A DNA stretch of 64,000 nucleotides from Aquamicrobium lusatiense (GCF_014201615.1 NZ_JACHEU010000001.1:1135631-1199630); one strand, 5' to 3'. Counted from the first letter of the stretch, positions 1 through 9,631 are shown. The notes: generated by a model from the letters alone, not told the origin. Made by a program: numbers and translations.

Positions 1-389
1 ATGCGGATCCGGACCAGCTTTTCCGCGTGCTGACAAATCTTGTCCGCAACGCGGTTCAGGCCATGATCGCCGAGGCCGAACGCATCAATGTGCAGCGGCT
101 GACTGTGTCGGCCGAACGGCAGGGCGGCGTCTGCCGTATCATGGTGAGTGACACCGGTCCCGGCCTGCCGCCCAGGGCGCGGGAAAATCTGTTCTCTGCT
201 TTCCGGGGCGGCGCACGGCAGGGCGGCACCGGTCTCGGTCTTGCCATCGCGCACGAGCTGGTGCGTGCCCATGGCGGTGTTCTGGAACTGGTCGCCAGCG
301 AAAGCGGCCACACCACCTTTGCCATAACCATCACCGATCGCCCGCTGCCCTTCAGTCGTACAGCCGAAGGGGCACGCAAGCGCGGCTGA
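1..389 (+). CDS. Sensor histidine kinase, C-terminal ATPase domain (5' truncated by window edge)
   Basis: The reading frame is open from base 3 and runs off the left edge, so only the last ~128 residues are present. They form a GHKL/HATPase_c catalytic domain. The N box reads QLFRVLTNLVRNAVQAM, the G1 box DTGPGLP, and the G2 box GGTGLGLAIAHELV. Such domains bind ATP and phosphorylate the conserved His of a dimerisation domain, which lies outside the window. The chain ends about 20 residues after the last conserved strand, so no receiver domain follows. The partner response regulator is not visible and the signal cannot be guessed. Confidence 0.9.
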   Translation, partial: ADPDQLFRVLTNLVRNAVQAMIAEAERINVQRLTVSAERQGGVCRIMVSDTGPGLPPRARENLFSAFRGGARQGGTGLGLAIAHELVRAHGGVLELVASESGHTTFAITITDRPLPFSRTAEGARKRG

Positions 390-444
390 AACGCGGTGAA
401 CTTCCGGTCTTGTGGGCGATGTGAAGAAACTTTGAAATGCCGGC

Positions 445-473
445 TTGCAATTCCCGGAATCAGCCGCTAGTGA
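445..473 (+). promoter_or_regulatory. Possible sigma-70-type promoter for the tRNA gene
   Basis: TTGCAA (445-450) is followed after 17 bases by TAGTGA (468-473), a plausible -35/-10 pair about 60 bases upstream of the tRNA. A 6-bp inverted repeat (GTCGCC at 506-511, GGCGAC at 522-527) lies in the leader. This rests on pattern only. Confidence 0.3.
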
Positions 474-534
474 AGCGGCACGTTCGCGGCCGGTTCTTAA
501 AGCCAGTCGCCAGGTTGCCCAGGCGACCTGATGC

Positions 535-611
535 GCGCCCGTAGCTCAGCTGGATAGAGCACCAGACTACGAATCTGGGGGTCAGAGGTTCGAATCCTTT
601 CGGGCGCGCCA
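535..611 (+). tRNA. tRNA-Arg (anticodon ACG)
   Basis: A full cloverleaf can be drawn. The acceptor stem is GCGCCCG (535-541) pairing with CGGGCGC (601-607), with discriminator G and an encoded CCA end (609-611). The anticodon stem is CCAGA/TCTGG around the loop CTACGAA, giving anticodon ACG at 569-571, read as inosine-CG for CGU/CGC/CGA arginine codons. The T arm contains the canonical GGTTCGAATCC. Length is 77 nt with no intron. Confidence 0.97.
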
Positions 612-753
612 TACCGGGTGATGATGAGAACTATATCTACTCTATTCCCCTCCATAGCCCTCCTTAAGGCTGTTGCCGCCGCCAACGCGGCCTCACTCGG
701 TTAGGCCATCGCGAATTTCCGCTAGCACTCAGCGGCATTCTGCCATATGAGTT

Positions 754-781
754 ATCTCAATGATTCTTGAGTTATTGAGAT
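754..781 (+). promoter_or_regulatory. ArsR-type operator overlapping the arsR start region
   Basis: A perfect 8-bp inverted repeat, ATCTCAAT (754-761) and ATTGAGAT (774-781), is separated by 12 bases. A second nested repeat, CTCAA/TTGAG (756-760 and 767-771), lies inside it. The element ends one base before the arsR ATG at 783, where a bound repressor would block transcription of the whole ars operon. Assignment to ArsR is inferred from position and symmetry. Confidence 0.6.
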
Positions 782-782
782 T

Positions 783-1148
783 ATGATGCACGAGAAGCAA
801 GCCCTCAATGCCTTCGCCGCGCTGTCGCAGGAAACGAGATTGCGCATCGTCCGGCTGCTGGTGACTGCCGGCCCGGAAGGCATGTCGGCCGGAGCAATCG
901 GCGAAGCGATGGATGGCGCATCTTCGTCCCGTATGTCGTTCCATCTGAGCCATCTCGAACAGGCCGGGCTTGTCGAGTCCCGCCGTGACGGGCGGTCGAT
1001 CATCTACAGCGCCGCGCTGACCACGCTGGCCGGTCTCGTCGAATTCCTCATGCGCGATTGCTGTCAGGGCCACCCGGAGGTCTGCAATCCGGCAATGGCC
1101 GCGCTGTCTTCCTGTTGCGAACCCACGAAAGGAACCTCCCATGTCTGA
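783..1148 (+). CDS. arsR: ArsR-family metalloregulatory repressor
   Basis: A 121-residue winged-helix protein heading the arsenic operon. The helix-turn-helix covers roughly residues 10-80 (LSQETRLRIVRLL; SSRMSFHLSHLEQAGLVESR), followed by the wing RDGRSIIYSA. Candidate As(III) ligands are the C-terminal cysteines in DCCQGHPEVC and a later SCC. The classical ELCVCDL metal site on the recognition helix is absent, so this belongs to the type with C-terminal cysteine sites. Two adjacent ATGs (783, 786) could start translation. Its stop overlaps the next gene by 8 bases (ATGTCTGA), so the two are co-translated. Expected role: repression of the operon until arsenite binds. Confidence 0.93.
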   Translation: MMHEKQALNAFAALSQETRLRIVRLLVTAGPEGMSAGAIGEAMDGASSSRMSFHLSHLEQAGLVESRRDGRSIIYSAALTTLAGLVEFLMRDCCQGHPEVCNPAMAALSSCCEPTKGTSHV

Positions 1149-1680
1149 CGGACAAGAGCATCGCGTCTTCAACGTCCTGTTCCTCTGCACCGGCAACTCG
1201 GCACGCTCGATCCTCGCGGAAAGCATCCTGAACAAGGATGGCGAGGGTCGCTTTCGTGCCTTCTCTGCGGGTTCGCAACCGAAGGGGACGGTCAATCCCT
1301 TCGCGCTGAAGGTATTGAAGAGTTTCGACTACCCCTCTGAAGGCTTCCGCTCGAAGGGTTGGGAGGAGTTCGCCGGGCCTGACGCGCCTGTCATGGATTT
1401 CGTGTTCACCGTCTGCGACAACGCTGCCGGCGAAGCCTGCCCGGTCTGGCCCGGCCAGCCCATGACCGCCCATTGGGGTATCGAAGATCCGGCGGCCGTC
1501 GATGGACCGGATATCCAGAAGGAAGCCGCCTTCGTTGCGGCCTTCCGCTACATGAAGAACCGTATCTCGGCTTTCACGTCCCTGCCGGTCGCCAGTCTCG
1601 ACAAGGCGTCGCTGCGCACTAAACTGACCGAGATCGGCCAGTCCGATGGCGCGTCGTCTCCACGCAACAGCGCAGCGTGA
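1141..1680 (+). CDS. arsC: Arsenate reductase, low-molecular-weight phosphatase (thioredoxin) type
   Basis: A 179-residue protein of the LMW protein tyrosine phosphatase fold. The P-loop CTGNSARS gives nucleophile Cys16 and Arg22. A second conserved segment, CDNAAGEACPVWPGQP, holds the cysteine pair that relays the disulfide to thioredoxin in ArsC enzymes. It reduces arsenate to arsenite in the cytoplasm for export by the downstream Acr3. The ATG lies within the end of arsR. The C-terminal ~15 residues (rich in Ser/Asp) are not part of the fold and are probably disordered. Confidence 0.93.
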   Translation: MSDGQEHRVFNVLFLCTGNSARSILAESILNKDGEGRFRAFSAGSQPKGTVNPFALKVLKSFDYPSEGFRSKGWEEFAGPDAPVMDFVFTVCDNAAGEACPVWPGQPMTAHWGIEDPAAVDGPDIQKEAAFVAAFRYMKNRISAFTSLPVASLDKASLRTKLTEIGQSDGASSPRNSAA

Positions 1681-1688
1681 AGCCGGCC

Positions 1689-2114
1689 ATGGACGTCATC
1701 ATCTATCACAATCCCGATTGCGGCACCTCGCGCAACACGCTGGCGATGATCCGCAATGCGGGCGTCGAGCCGCATGTCATCGAATATCTGAAGACACCGC
1801 CGTCGCGCGAGATGCTGACCCGACTTATTGCGCGCATGGGCATATCGGTGCGGGAACTGCTGCGCGAGAAGGGCACGCCATACGCGGAACTGGGCCTTGG
1901 CGACCCGGCTTTGAGTGACGCGCAGTTGCTCGACGCCATGATGGCGCATCCCATCCTGATCAACCGACCCATCGTCGTCAGTCCGAAGGGCGTCAAGCTC
2001 TGCCGGCCGTCCGAGGACGTGCTCGACCTGTTGCCGCCGCAGCGCGGCGCGTTCGTCAAGGAAGATGGCGAGCGGGTGATCGACGAACACGGTCGGCGCG
2101 TGGCCACGACCTGA
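1689..2114 (+). CDS. arsC: Arsenate reductase, glutaredoxin type
   Basis: A 141-residue ArsC of the Spx/ArsC thioredoxin-fold family. The catalytic cysteine is in NPDCGTSRNT near the N terminus, followed by the family motif IEYLKTPPSREML and the region HPILINRPIV. It reduces arsenate with glutathione/glutaredoxin. An in-frame GTG at 1677 overlaps the preceding stop and is an alternative start; I prefer the ATG at 1689 because the fold begins immediately there (MDVIIYHNPDCG). It is unrelated in fold to the arsenate reductase just upstream, so the operon carries two mechanistically different reductases. Confidence 0.92.
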   Translation: MDVIIYHNPDCGTSRNTLAMIRNAGVEPHVIEYLKTPPSREMLTRLIARMGISVRELLREKGTPYAELGLGDPALSDAQLLDAMMAHPILINRPIVVSPKGVKLCRPSEDVLDLLPPQRGAFVKEDGERVIDEHGRRVATT

Positions 2115-2123
2115 GGGAATTGC

Positions 2124-3179
2124 ATGTCTACCTTCGAACGCTATCTCACCCTTTGGGTCGCATTGTGCATCGTCGTTGGCATCGCGCTCGGCCACTTCCT
2201 GCCGGGCGCATTTCAGGCCATCGGCGCGATGGAAATTGCCAGCGTCAACTTGCCCGTCGCCGTGCTGATCTGGCTGATGGTCATCCCCATGCTGCTCAAG
2301 ATCGACTTCGCAGCACTGGGCGAGGTCGGCCGCCACTGGCGCGGCATCGGCGTGACGCTGTTCATCAACTGGGCTGTGAAACCGTTCTCGATGGCGCTGC
2401 TGGGATGGCTGTTCATCGGCTGGCTGTTCCGCCCCTATCTGCCGGCGGACCAGATCGACAGCTACATTGCCGGCCTCATCATCCTTGCCGCCGCACCCTG
2501 CACGGCCATGGTGTTCGTCTGGTCGAACCTGACGAAAGGCGAACCGCATTTCACCTTGAGCCAGGTTGCCCTCAACGACGCCATCATGGTCGTCGCCTTC
2601 GCGCCCATCGTCGGCCTGCTGCTGGGCCTGTCAGCCATCACCGTGCCATGGGGCACACTGGTCCTGTCGGTGGTGCTCTATATCGTCATTCCCGTTATCA
2701 TCGCGCAGATCATCCGTCGCCGGATGCTGGCGAGCGGCGGGCAGGCCGCGCTCGACCACCTGCTTGCAAAGCTCGGCCCGGCCTCCCTCGTTGCGCTGCT
2801 GGCGACGCTGGTTCTGCTCTTCGGGTTTCAGGGCGAGCAGATTATCGCGCAGCCCGCAATCATCGGCCTGCTGGCCGTGCCGATCCTGATTCAGATCTAT
2901 TTCAACTCCGGTCTTGCCTATCTGCTCAACCGGCTGGCCGGCGAGCAGCATTGCGTGGCTGGACCCTCGGCGCTAATCGGCGCCTCGAACTTCTTCGAAC
3001 TGGCGGTTGCCGCCGCCATCAGCCTGTTCGGCTTTCATTCGGGCGCGGCGCTCGCCACCGTGGTCGGCGTGCTGATCGAAGTGCCGGTGATGCTCTCGGT
3101 CGTCTGGATCGTGAACCGCTCCAAAGGCTGGTATGAGCGCGGCGGCAAGGTGTCCGAACTTGCGAAAGAGCAGCGTTGA
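2124..3179 (+). CDS. acr3: Arsenite efflux permease Acr3
   Basis: A 351-residue, ~10-helix membrane protein of the bile/arsenite/riboflavin transporter superfamily. The conserved cysteine essential in Acr3 proteins lies in [13 protein letters not shown]. Other family motifs are [12 protein letters not shown] and LNDAIMV. It extrudes As(III) across the inner membrane, driven by the proton gradient. It starts 9 bases after the second arsC, preceded by GAGGGAATTGC as ribosome binding site, and its TGA stop overlaps the arsH start. It is the export step served by both reductases. Confidence 0.95.
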   Translation: MSTFERYLTLWVALCIVVGIALGHFLPGAFQAIGAMEIASVNLPVAVLIWLMVIPMLLKIDFAALGEVGRHWRGIGVTLFINWAVKPFSMALLGWLFIGWLFRPYLPADQIDSYIAGLIILAAAPCTAMVFVWSNLTKGEPHFTLSQVALNDAIMVVAFAPIVGLLLGLSAITVPWGTLVLSVVLYIVIPVIIAQIIRRRMLASGGQAALDHLLAKLGPASLVALLATLVLLFGFQGEQIIAQPAIIGLLAVPILIQIYFNSGLAYLLNRLAGEQHCVAGPSALIGASNFFELAVAAAISLFGFHSGAALATVVGVLIEVPVMLSVVWIVNRSKGWYERGGKVSELAKEQR

Positions 3180-3871
3180 TGCCGGGCGATCTTCCCAATC
3201 TTGCTGCCGGCTGCGTTGCTACTCCCAGCCTTGGTCGGCTGCGCGTAACCGAACCCTCTACCCATCCGCCGCGTATCCTGCTGCTATATGGCTCGCTCCG
3301 CGCGCGATCCTACAGCCGTTTCCTGACATACGAGGCCGAGCGCCTGCTGAAACATTTCGGGGCGGAAACACGCATCTTCAATCCGTCCGGCCTGCCGCTG
3401 CCGGACGGCGCTCCCGTCGATCATCCCAAGGTGCAGGAGCTTCGCGAGCTCTCGCTCTGGTCGGAAGGTCAAGTCTGGACCAGCCCGGAGCGTCACGGTG
3501 CGATGAGCGCGGTGATGAAGGCACAGATCGACTGGATTCCCCTTTCGGTCGGCGCGGTAAGGCCGACGCAGGGCCGGACACTCGCCGTCATGCAAGTCTC
3601 CGGCGGCTCGCAGAGCTTCAACGCCGTCAACCAGATGCGGGTGCTCGGCCGCTGGATGCGGATGGTGACGATCCCCAACCAGTCGTCCGTCGCCAAAGCA
3701 TATCAGGAGTTCGATGAAGCCGGCCGGATGATACCATCGTCATATTATGATCGAGTGGTCGACGTGATGGAGGAGTTGGTGAAGTTCACGCTGCTAACGC
3801 GCGATGTATCATCCTACCTGACCGACCGCTATTCCGAGCGAAAGGAAAGTAGCGACGTTCACCTCCGATGA
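3179..3871 (+). CDS. arsH: ArsH NADPH-dependent FMN reductase / organoarsenical oxidase
   Basis: A 230-residue flavodoxin-like protein. The FMN phosphate loop is [11 protein letters not shown], followed by the ArsH-specific stretches [20 protein letters not shown] and [20 protein letters not shown]. ArsH proteins oxidise trivalent methylated or aromatic arsenicals to less toxic pentavalent forms and show quinone/FMN reductase activity. The ATG at 3179 shares its A with the acr3 stop (TGATG); a TTG one codon earlier (3176) is less likely. It is the last gene of the ars operon. Confidence 0.93.
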   Translation: MPGDLPNLAAGCVATPSLGRLRVTEPSTHPPRILLLYGSLRARSYSRFLTYEAERLLKHFGAETRIFNPSGLPLPDGAPVDHPKVQELRELSLWSEGQVWTSPERHGAMSAVMKAQIDWIPLSVGAVRPTQGRTLAVMQVSGGSQSFNAVNQMRVLGRWMRMVTIPNQSSVAKAYQEFDEAGRMIPSSYYDRVVDVMEELVKFTLLTRDVSSYLTDRYSERKESSDVHLR

Positions 3872-4020
3872 CGAACGGCACTGTCGGATACCTGCTTTAA
3901 GGTGCATGGAGCGATTCTCTGCCGCGCCGAACTCACCGGAAGTATTCTGTCTATCGGGAGCTGTGCGAGTGAAGTTGAAGGTTATGCCACTGGGGAGCTC
4001 AGCCCGAAAATTCCGACAAC

Positions 4021-4188
4021 TCAAATGAGCCGGTTGTCCTCGGCCTTCTGGCGGGCGCGGCGACGTGTGCCGTCGGTGTCCGCCTTCCGGTGACGTTCGG
4101 CAGCCGCCTTGCGGATCTGCTCGAAACGATTGTCTTCGACCTGCGGGGCTATCGGCTGCATATCTGTCTTCTTGACAAACGAAATCAT
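4021..4188 (-). CDS. Small basic hypothetical protein downstream of groEL
   Basis: A 55-residue, highly charged protein (Arg/Lys-rich C-terminal half containing RKAAAERHRKADTDGTRRRA) with no membrane segment. The start at 4188 is supported by a strong AGGAAGG ribosome binding site about 10 bases upstream on the minus strand. An in-frame extension further upstream would run through the neighbouring gene and has no coding character. It is the fourth gene of the minus-strand series groES-groEL-membrane protein-this gene, so heat-shock co-expression is possible. I do not recognise a family. Confidence 0.6.
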   Translation of the reverse strand: MISFVKKTDMQPIAPQVEDNRFEQIRKAAAERHRKADTDGTRRRARQKAEDNRLI

Positions 4189-4255
4189 TGCTGACGTTCC
4201 TTCCTGGGGCGGGTGGAAACGCCCTGGCGCCTGCCTGAGCGCTTTAAGCGGGGTA

Positions 4256-4648
4256 TTATGCGCCAAGTCCGGTGACACAGCCCTGGACTCCAAGCCGGTC
4301 GGCAGTCGTCTGGCCCGGCATCGTTGCCCAGCCACCGGCTTCGACGAACTGCCGTTTCTTGTAGCTGTCGGATATAGCCTTGAACTCAGCAAGTTTCGCG
4401 GCCGCATCCGGCGCTGCGTTGAACCGTTCAACGCATATGGCGGACGCCAGTTCGCCACGCGCCGTGTCGCCAGCGGTCACGGCCATCTTCTGTGATGTGC
4501 CGCCGGTGACCCAGCCGCCCCAGGCGAATCCGACGACGATCGTTGCGATGATCGCGGCGATGCATGCCCAGACCAGCATGGTCTTTGAAGGTTGGTAGTT
4601 CTCCCAACGGCGGGAGAGAGACGGGTTCGTTGTGCTCTGCGTAGCCAT
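4256..4648 (-). CDS. Conserved single-pass membrane protein downstream of groEL
   Basis: A 130-residue protein with a cytoplasmic N terminus (residues 1-25), one hydrophobic helix (about 27-46, VWACIAAIIATIVVGFAWGG) and a ~80-residue periplasmic domain containing two cysteines (AICVERF and QGCVTGL) that could form a disulfide. The start at 4648 follows a GGAAGGAAG ribosome binding site; upstream in-frame ATGs lack one. It lies 74 bases after the groEL stop on the same strand. Function unknown; a link to heat shock is contextual only. Confidence 0.7.
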   Translation of the reverse strand: MATQSTTNPSLSRRWENYQPSKTMLVWACIAAIIATIVVGFAWGGWVTGGTSQKMAVTAGDTARGELASAICVERFNAAPDAAAKLAEFKAISDSYKKRQFVEAGGWATMPGQTTADRLGVQGCVTGLGA

Positions 4649-4722
4649 GGTGGTCTTCCTTCCAGATTGTGGTGAGGATTGCTTCATCCGACCGTGCCGG
4701 CCGAACGGTTCAGGCACTGCTC

Positions 4723-6408
<1,686 letters not shown>

Positions 6409-6726
6409 TCAGGCACTTTTCCTGCTCGCAGCTTCGGTCTTCTCAACGATTCCCATGATGTCACTCTCCTTCATGATCAGAAGGTCTTCGTGATCGATCT
6501 TGACCTCGGTCCCGGACCATTTGCTGAACAGGATGAGATCGCCCGGCTTGACGTCGAGCGGGATCAGCTTGCCGCTTTCGTCGCGGGAACCTGGGCCGAC
6601 GGCGATGACCTCGCCTTCCTGAGGTTTTTCTTTCGCGGTGTCGGGAATGATGATCCCGCCTTTGGATTTGCGATCGCCTTCCGCACGTCGAATGACGACG
6701 CGGTCATGGAGAGGCCGGAATTTCAT
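6409..6726 (-). CDS. groES: Co-chaperonin GroES (Hsp10)
   Basis: A 105-residue protein starting [14 protein letters not shown], with the mobile-loop region [17 protein letters not shown] (about residues 20-36) that contacts GroEL, then [10 protein letters not shown] and [18 protein letters not shown]. Earlier in-frame ATGs exist (to 6903) but run through the CIRCE region, so the start is set at 6726, where homology begins. The last ~10 residues ([11 protein letters not shown]) extend slightly beyond the usual end. Confidence 0.97.
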   Translation of the reverse strand: MKFRPLHDRVVIRRAEGDRKSKGGIIIPDTAKEKPQEGEVIAVGPGSRDESGKLIPLDVKPGDLILFSKWSGTEVKIDHEDLLIMKESDIMGIVEKTEAASRKSA

Positions 6727-6780
6727 GTGGTTCTTTCTGAGGCCGGCGCATAGGGCGGCCACCTCAGATACATAACCTCG

Positions 6781-6807
6781 TTGGCACTCGAATGATAGGA
6801 GTGCCAA
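6781..6807 (-). promoter_or_regulatory. CIRCE element (HrcA operator) of groESL
   Basis: TTGGCACTC (6781-6789), nine bases, then GAGTGCCAA (6799-6807): a perfect 9-bp inverted repeat with the canonical 9-base spacer, differing from the consensus TTAGCACTC-N9-GAGTGCTAA by one symmetric base. It lies 54 bases upstream of the groES start. HrcA binding here represses groESL at normal temperature; hrcA itself is not in the window. Confidence 0.95.
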
Positions 6808-7231
6808 ATGTATTTCTTTGAAAAGGCGCAACTGGGGAAAATTTATGTCGTTTCTATCGATGCAGCATTTGTTGTTTTCAATACGTATTTTCTGATTTTT
6901 CAATGCGATTTATTTTTATGGAAGAGCCATTATTCAATTCCAGATAAAATAATATCGACCCGCTCCTTGCTTACCGGGTAGGGACATCCCATATATAAAA
7001 CTCGTTGATTTGGCCGACTTGGCTTTTTGCGGTGTCAGAGACCCGCCATTCACCACCGAATTCTCGATAGCGAATGCATCAAGCGCCGACCCGGCGCGCA
7101 TATCGCTCTGTTCGAACCTTGGAATGAACGCGCGGCTGACCACGGATGTACTGGCAGCACGGAAGTTCGTTCCGGTTCGAACGGGAATGATGCAGGAGGC
7201 GCGTTTGCGTGCTCCTGCGGAGGTATCGACC
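6808..7231. other. Intergenic region between groESL and the small-gene block
   Basis: A 424-base gap with divergent genes on each side. The groES-proximal part (6808-6960) is strikingly AT-rich for this genome and probably contains the groESL promoter upstream of CIRCE, but I could not choose a clear -35/-10 pair. The part from 6960 to 7231 shows only shadow frames; the leader of the next operon should lie here. No RNA gene was recognised. Confidence 0.5.
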
Positions 7232-7495
7232 ATGACAACGCGCACCACACAAACCATCGTCCGGTTCTCCGCACCCTTCATGCTGCCCGGCTTCGACGCC
7301 GCACAGCCCGCCGGCGAATATCGCGTGGACCAGGATGAGGAACTTCTGGAGGTATCCTCCCGCCTCGCCTGGAGACGTGTCGGCGCCTTTGTTCACCTGC
7401 CCGCCATCGGCATTGATGGCCAGACACATCAGATGGCGCCGATCGATCCCGCCGATCTCGACGCCGCTCTCGAAAAGGATCACCAACAATCATGA
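7232..7495 (+). CDS. Small conserved hypothetical protein
   Basis: An 87-residue soluble protein starting MTTRTTQTIVRFSAPFMLPG and ending in a run of acidic and amide residues. The start is decided by a GGAGG ribosome binding site 7 bases upstream of the ATG at 7232; a much longer in-frame extension from 7010 has no such site. The pattern PGFDAAQPAGEYRVDQDEE followed by RRVGAFVHLPAI matches small proteins I recall from many rhizobia, function unknown. It overlaps the next gene by 4 bases (ATGA). Confidence 0.75.
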   Translation: MTTRTTQTIVRFSAPFMLPGFDAAQPAGEYRVDQDEELLEVSSRLAWRRVGAFVHLPAIGIDGQTHQMAPIDPADLDAALEKDHQQS

Positions 7496-7794
7496 TATCG
7501 ACCAACCCAATCCGACGCACAATCCGTCCCGCCCGCCACGAGGCTCCTGCTCATCTCTTCGCGATCGGACAGGCTGTCCGGCTCAAGGGCGGTTTCATGA
7601 GACCAGCTTTGCCCGTCGATATCTACCGCATAACCGGCAGACTGCCGGCACGGGGAGATTCACTGCAATATCGCATCCGCAACGACGACGAACGCCATGA
7701 GCGAGTGACGACGCAGGACAGCCTGGAGCCGGTCGACATGTCGCAATCCGGTAATGGCGCAACCCTCATCGAAAGGACGTTCGGACATGGCTAA
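7492..7794 (+). CDS. Small conserved hypothetical protein
   Basis: A 100-residue basic, soluble protein with the core AHLFAIGQAVRLKGGF followed by DIYRITGRLPARGDSLQYRI, resembling a small SH3-like beta-barrel in strand spacing (inference). Its ATG overlaps the previous stop (ATGA), and its own end overlaps the next gene (7787), so it sits inside a translationally coupled operon. No catalytic motif is visible. Confidence 0.75.
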   Translation: MISTNPIRRTIRPARHEAPAHLFAIGQAVRLKGGFMRPALPVDIYRITGRLPARGDSLQYRIRNDDERHERVTTQDSLEPVDMSQSGNGATLIERTFGHG

Positions 7795-7930
7795 AGGCCA
7801 GAAACGAAGCAATCGCGAGATCAGAAAGCCGAAGCAGGAGAAGGCTCCGCCAAAGCCTGAAAGCACCTTCGGCAACCAGATCAAGGTCGCTGCAAATGCC
7901 AACGCGTCACAAGGTAAAGGCAAGCGCTGA
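7787..7930 (+). CDS. Very small Lys-rich conserved protein
   Basis: A 47-residue protein beginning MAKGQKRSNREIRKPKQEK, rich in Lys, Arg, Pro, Asn and Ala, probably disordered and possibly nucleic-acid binding. It overlaps the preceding gene by 8 bases. Proteins with this N-terminal pattern are common in rhizobia as unnamed small ORFs (recalled, not checked). Short enough to be missed by routine gene calling. Confidence 0.7.
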   Translation: MAKGQKRSNREIRKPKQEKAPPKPESTFGNQIKVAANANASQGKGKR

Positions 7931-7966
7931 GGCAGTGCTGCTCCGGCTGAAAGAGCAATGGGCGCC

Positions 7967-8209
7967 ATGAAAGTTGTCATCGAGTTTTACCGCACGCGGG
8001 AGACAGATGACGCTCATGCCGTCGTGGGCCGAGAGGCGGTAGAAGCCGTCGATCTCGCTAACGCCATTGAGATTGCGCAACTGCTTTCGCAGACGCTCGA
8101 TATGCCTCAACGGCCCGACGCCATCGCGATCACCGACTTATCCGGTAACGCGCTATTTTCCGGCATCATTGATGCCGACGTGACCACTAGAGAAAGGCCA
8201 CGATCATGA
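7967..8209 (+). CDS. Small conserved hypothetical protein
   Basis: An 80-residue soluble acidic protein (MKVVIEFYRTRETDDAHAVV; later DMPQRPDAIAITDLSGNALF) with alternating strand/helix character and no cysteines. ATGs at 7958 and 7967 are both possible; I prefer 7967 because the conserved beta-strand begins there. Its stop overlaps the next ATG (8206). No known domain recognised. Confidence 0.65.
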   Translation: MKVVIEFYRTRETDDAHAVVGREAVEAVDLANAIEIAQLLSQTLDMPQRPDAIAITDLSGNALFSGIIDADVTTRERPRS

Positions 8210-8478
8210 CCCGATACATAGATGAAACCGAACGGGAGCGGCACGACCGCGCGATCGGCGTTTGGGACAATGAAGGTGGCGCATCTGTCCGGACACCAGG
8301 CGACGAACAATATGGCCGCCGTATCGAAGCCGACCGGTCCTGGACCATCTACCATGTCTTCACCGGCATTCCAGCCAGCCGGGAAGGGCTGGAGATGATC
8401 GGCCTTAGCCACTCGGTCGCAACCGACGGCATGCTTTCCCTGAATCGTCGGAATGAGGGGGACGCAAAGAGCAAATGA
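8206..8478 (+). CDS. Small conserved hypothetical protein
   Basis: A 90-residue charged, soluble protein (TRYIDETERERHDRAIGVWD; WTIYHVFTGIPASREGLEMI). It overlaps the previous gene by 4 bases and therefore belongs to the same transcript. The C-terminal half looks like an alpha/beta fragment; no motif assigns a function. Confidence 0.65.
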   Translation: MTRYIDETERERHDRAIGVWDNEGGASVRTPGDEQYGRRIEADRSWTIYHVFTGIPASREGLEMIGLSHSVATDGMLSLNRRNEGDAKSK

Positions 8479-8530
8479 ACGGTCTTTTGCGTGTGCCGCC
8501 GCTATTGCAAACAGCCAGAGCAGATTGACG

Positions 8531-8806
8531 ATGACCCTTGAATTTCCGAACCCCAGCCGGAGCTTCGACGAAGTGCGTAACGCCATTCGTTTTATCGGAC
8601 ACGACGGCATGTTCGAAGTGCCGTTCTTTGTCGAAGTGGAGGCGCTCGCCAAGTCCTCAGCAGGATTGCGCAACATGGAGCTATCGGAGGAGATGTATCT
8701 TTCGACTTTCGATTCGGCGCGCAGGTCGATCGAAGATGTCGCACGCGAGGCCTACTCCCATCGTCGCCAAACCTCCTATACGCTTACTGCCGCTGATTTC
8801 CGGTAA
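8531..8806 (+). CDS. DUF1488-family protein
   Basis: A 91-residue protein whose start MTLEFPNPSRSFDEVRNAIR and centre FIGHDGMFEVPFFVEVEAL fit the DUF1488 family of small proteobacterial proteins of unknown function. The start at 8531 follows the previous gene by 52 bases. It is soluble, with an alpha/beta pattern. Family assignment is from memory of the motif. Confidence 0.75.
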   Translation: MTLEFPNPSRSFDEVRNAIRFIGHDGMFEVPFFVEVEALAKSSAGLRNMELSEEMYLSTFDSARRSIEDVAREAYSHRRQTSYTLTAADFR

Positions 8807-8818
8807 AGTCATCACTCG

Positions 8819-9631
8819 ATGCTGATCCGCTACGGGTATGAGATCACACTGACCTGTCAGCAGCCGACCGCCCTGGTTTGCCTGCTATCGGTCCATGAGG
8901 ACCGCGCGGCCGACATCACGGTGCCGGAAACGACGTTTACCAACCCCGACGTACCGGTCTCGACCTACCGCGATCTCTTCGGCAACCGCTGCCGCCGTCT
9001 TGTCGCGCCGGCTGGCGACATGACCATGTGGGGCGACGCAACAATCCGGGACAGCGGACAACTGGACAGGGTGCTGCTTAGCGCGCGCGAACTCGCGGTG
9101 TGGGACCTGCCGGACGATTGCCTCGTTTACCTCATGGGCAGCCGCTATTGCGAAACCGATCGGCTCAGCCAGATCGCATGGGACCTATTTGGTGCGATCC
9201 CTCCGGGTTGGGGTCGCGTGCAAGCGATCTGCGACTTCGTGCACAACCACATCCGCTTCGACTACATGCAGGCTCGATCTACGCGGACGGCTTTCGAGAC
9301 ATTCAGTGAGCGGGTTGGCGTCTGTCGCGATTTTGCGCATCTGGCAGTAACCTTCTGCCGATGCCTCAACATCCCCGCTCGCTATATCAACGGCCATCTC
9401 GGCGACATCGGCGTGCCGGTCGTCGATCCGATGGATTTCAGCGCCTGGATGGAAGTGTTCCTCGATGGCGAATGGCACACCTTCGATCCGCGCAACAACG
9501 TCCCTCGGATCGGCAGGATCGTGGTGGCGCGCGGCCGTGACGCAGCCGACATACCGCTCGTCAATTCCTTCGGACCACACGTCCTGAAGGGGTTTAGGGT
9601 ATGGACCTACGAGATCGCAGGAACAAGCTGA
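8819..9631 (+). CDS. Transglutaminase-like superfamily protein with an altered catalytic triad
   Basis: A 270-residue protein: an N-terminal beta-rich region (about 1-100) typical of bacterial transglutaminase-like N domains, then a papain-fold core. The nucleophile is Cys169 in ERVGVCRDFAH. The third triad segment FSAWMEVFLDGEW-TFDPRN supplies Asp223, but the position normally occupied by the catalytic His (HAW) is Ser208 (SAW). It starts 12 bases after the DUF1488 gene. No signal peptide, so cytoplasmic. It may be a peptidase or deamidase, or have lost activity. It closes the seven-gene block from 7232. Confidence 0.85.
   Translation: MLIRYGYEITLTCQQPTALVCLLSVHEDRAADITVPETTFTNPDVPVSTYRDLFGNRCRRLVAPAGDMTMWGDATIRDSGQLDRVLLSARELAVWDLPDDCLVYLMGSRYCETDRLSQIAWDLFGAIPPGWGRVQAICDFVHNHIRFDYMQARSTRTAFETFSERVGVCRDFAHLAVTFCRCLNIPARYINGHLGDIGVPVVDPMDFSAWMEVFLDGEWHTFDPRNNVPRIGRIVVARGRDAADIPLVNSFGPHVLKGFRVWTYEIAGTS

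Noticed and set aside
497..685. Minus-strand frame across the tRNA
   Set aside because: It is the antisense of the tRNA-Arg gene, a common false protein call.
1548..2549. Long minus-strand open frame opposite the ars operon
   Set aside because: His/Gln/Asp-rich shadow translation typical of the antisense of GC-rich genes; the plus strand encodes recognised ArsC and Acr3.
4189..4458. Extension of the small basic gene upstream of 4188
   Set aside because: It overlaps the membrane-protein gene out of frame, while 4188 has a strong ribosome binding site.
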